DNA of 6,590 bases from an uncultured Planctomycetaceae bacterium. GTDB taxonomy: Bacteria; Planctomycetota; Planctomycetia; Planctomycetales; Planctomycetaceae. Both the position numbers and the translations under genes were made by a program. The stretch lies in contig CAIXQV010001247.1 of assembly GCA_903921605.1 (NCBI GenBank), positions 1 to 6,590 on the forward strand. Direction: 5' to 3'. Below are positions 5,631 through 6,590 of the stretch, in pieces. The number at the start of each line of letters is the position of its first letter. Positions within the stretch are counted from its first letter, which is position 1. The notes under the pieces were generated by a model, which made no database searches, had not been told where the DNA came from, and worked only from the letters and a program-made list of their open reading frames with translations.

Positions 5631-6590
5631 TCACAAGGCCATCATGAGATTTTTATTCACTGGCTGAGCAGCTTCTTCTTCTTCTTCTGCTGCTGGTGCG
5701 GGCGGCTTGTTCTGCGATAGAGTTTGCATGAACTCACGCCCAGCCACGACAAACTGATCAATGACCTGCGCCGTTTTGTCCGACGTCTCGCGACCGTGGC
5801 GAACTGCTGTCGTAGCATCGCTGATCCCTGTTCCAACACGGCTGGCCGCGTTACCGCTTTGACTTGCGAGATGTTTGATCTGATTTGCGACAACCGCGAA
5901 ACCTCGGCCAGCATCGCCTGCTCGGGCGGCTTCAATCCCGGCGTTCAGGGCCAGCAGATGAGTCTGAGCAGCGATCTCCGAAACGATCGAGAGTTCACGA
6001 GCAATCACTGCCGTGACTTCTTCAATCGCAGTCATTGTCTGTTGGGCAATAGCGGCGACATTTGAACCATCAACGGAGAACTTCTGAATCTTTGTCTCAA
6101 GGCTTAGAGAAGCCGTCTTACTGCTCCGCAGGATTTCTTCCCGAATTTTGTGATCGTTGCGTAGCTGGTCCAGCAGGGCATTAAAGCCTTCTGCCAGCAT
6201 GCCAATCTCATCTTTTCGTTCGACCTTCAGATACAGCTCCGGCGCGGTTTGAGTACTGATTGCGGCGATCTGGGAGCTGAGTTGCTGAAGAGGTCCTGTG
6301 ATCCAATTACGCAGTACGAAGAACAGAACCAGAACCAGCAATAATCCGGCACCCAGGGAAAAGCATGTCGCTGTAAGGCCCGCCCGTTTGCCCAGTTGAG
6401 ACACCGTCCGATCCATTGTGACTCGCGCAAATGCAGCTGGCGTACCTCGTGGGTCTGTCAATGCGACGTAACCGCACAGCCGTTCGTTGTCGACAGGAAC
6501 AATGATCTTTTCGCGAAAACCATGCAGTCGTCCGGCATTCTGCCTGACATCGTCTGGAATGGAGCCCGCATTCTTCGGCCAGTGATCAAT
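5631..6590 (-). CDS. Methyl-accepting chemotaxis protein, C-terminal 319 residues (runs off right edge)
   Basis: The minus frame is open from the right edge to the TGA at 5631-5633, so the N-terminus is missing; the TTG at 6461 is internal. In fragment numbering, residues 1-65 are the end of an extracytoplasmic sensor ([11 protein letters not shown], then [19 protein letters not shown]) resembling the close of a CHASE4 domain. A transmembrane helix lies at about 70-96. A HAMP linker spans about 98-145 (ITGPLQQL, then [17 protein letters not shown]). The signalling tip is at 204-231: [28 protein letters not shown], where the E and R that hold receptor trimers and CheA/CheW contacts are kept. 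Compared with Tsr, N376 is His, A383 is Gly and E391 is Asp. The helices on either side of the tip are short, about 60 residues each. The tail has PPAPAA, five Glu and ends NLMMAL, with no CheR-binding NWETF-type pentapeptide. The ligand is unknown. No che genes are in the window. Confidence 0.9.
   Translation of the reverse strand: MDHWPKNAGSIPDDVRQNAGRLHGFREKIIVPVDNERLCGYVALTDPRGTPAAFARVTMDRTVSQLGKRAGLTATCFSLGAGLLLVLVLFFVLRNWITGPLQQLSSQIAAISTQTAPELYLKVERKDEIGMLAEGFNALLDQLRNDHKIREEILRSSKTASLSLETKIQKFSVDGSNVAAIAQQTMTAIEEVTAVIARELSIVSEIAAQTHLLALNAGIEAARAGDAGRGFAVVANQIKHLASQSGNAASRVGTGISDATTAVRHGRETSDKTAQVIDQFVVAGREFMQTLSQNKPPAPAAEEEEEAAQPVNKNLMMAL
5673..5687. repeat. TTC/GAA trinucleotide repeat inside the chemoreceptor gene
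   Basis: Five perfect TTC units, read on the minus strand as five GAA codons, encode the run of five glutamates near the C-terminus of the chemoreceptor. Identical codon choice throughout suggests slippage-prone repeat expansion, in frame so that only tail length would change. Confidence 0.6.

Overview
The window looks like a stretch of planctomycete chromosome at about 50-55 % GC by eye. The evidence is a secreted single-domain DUF1080 (3-keto-disaccharide hydrolase family) protein, a family greatly expanded in Planctomycetes, next to a groES-groEL pair, a TPR-like protein with no recognised name, and a CHASE4/HAMP-type chemoreceptor. Assignment to phylum is an inference from gene content; I cannot place the genus. 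I see no mobile element, CRISPR array, tRNA, rRNA or phage gene.

Layout from left to right. Positions 1-317 hold the 5' part of a minus-strand MOSC-like protein that runs off the left edge. Positions 444-815 hold a minus-strand four-helix membrane protein (DUF4345-like). A divergent intergenic region of about 260 bp follows. The plus-strand DUF1080 gene (1075-1806) has a signal peptide and a good ribosome binding site. A strong, apparently bidirectional terminator (1883-1926) separates it from a convergent minus-strand TPR-like gene (1978-2823). A non-coding stretch of roughly 350-490 bp, depending on the TPR start, leads to groES (3310-3621) and groEL (3731-5350). groEL is followed by three successive hairpins, the last a textbook intrinsic terminator. 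A minus-strand methyl-accepting chemotaxis protein (5631 to beyond 6590) converges on groEL and runs off the right edge.

Functionally the core is the chaperonin pair. GroEL folds proteins in an ATP-driven cage and GroES is its lid. Both look intact, with the ATPase and lid-contact residues present. The GroEL tail ends in a His/Asp-containing sequence in place of the GGM repeat of the E. coli protein. No CIRCE operator (HrcA site) is visible upstream of groES, so heat control, if any, uses something else. The other genes are single transcription units and nothing shows that they share a pathway.

I did not find a convincing new multi-gene system. The items most worth a second look are the TPR-like orphan divergent from groESL, the departures from consensus at the chemoreceptor tip, the GroEL tail, and the CIRCE-less, hairpin-containing groESL control regions.
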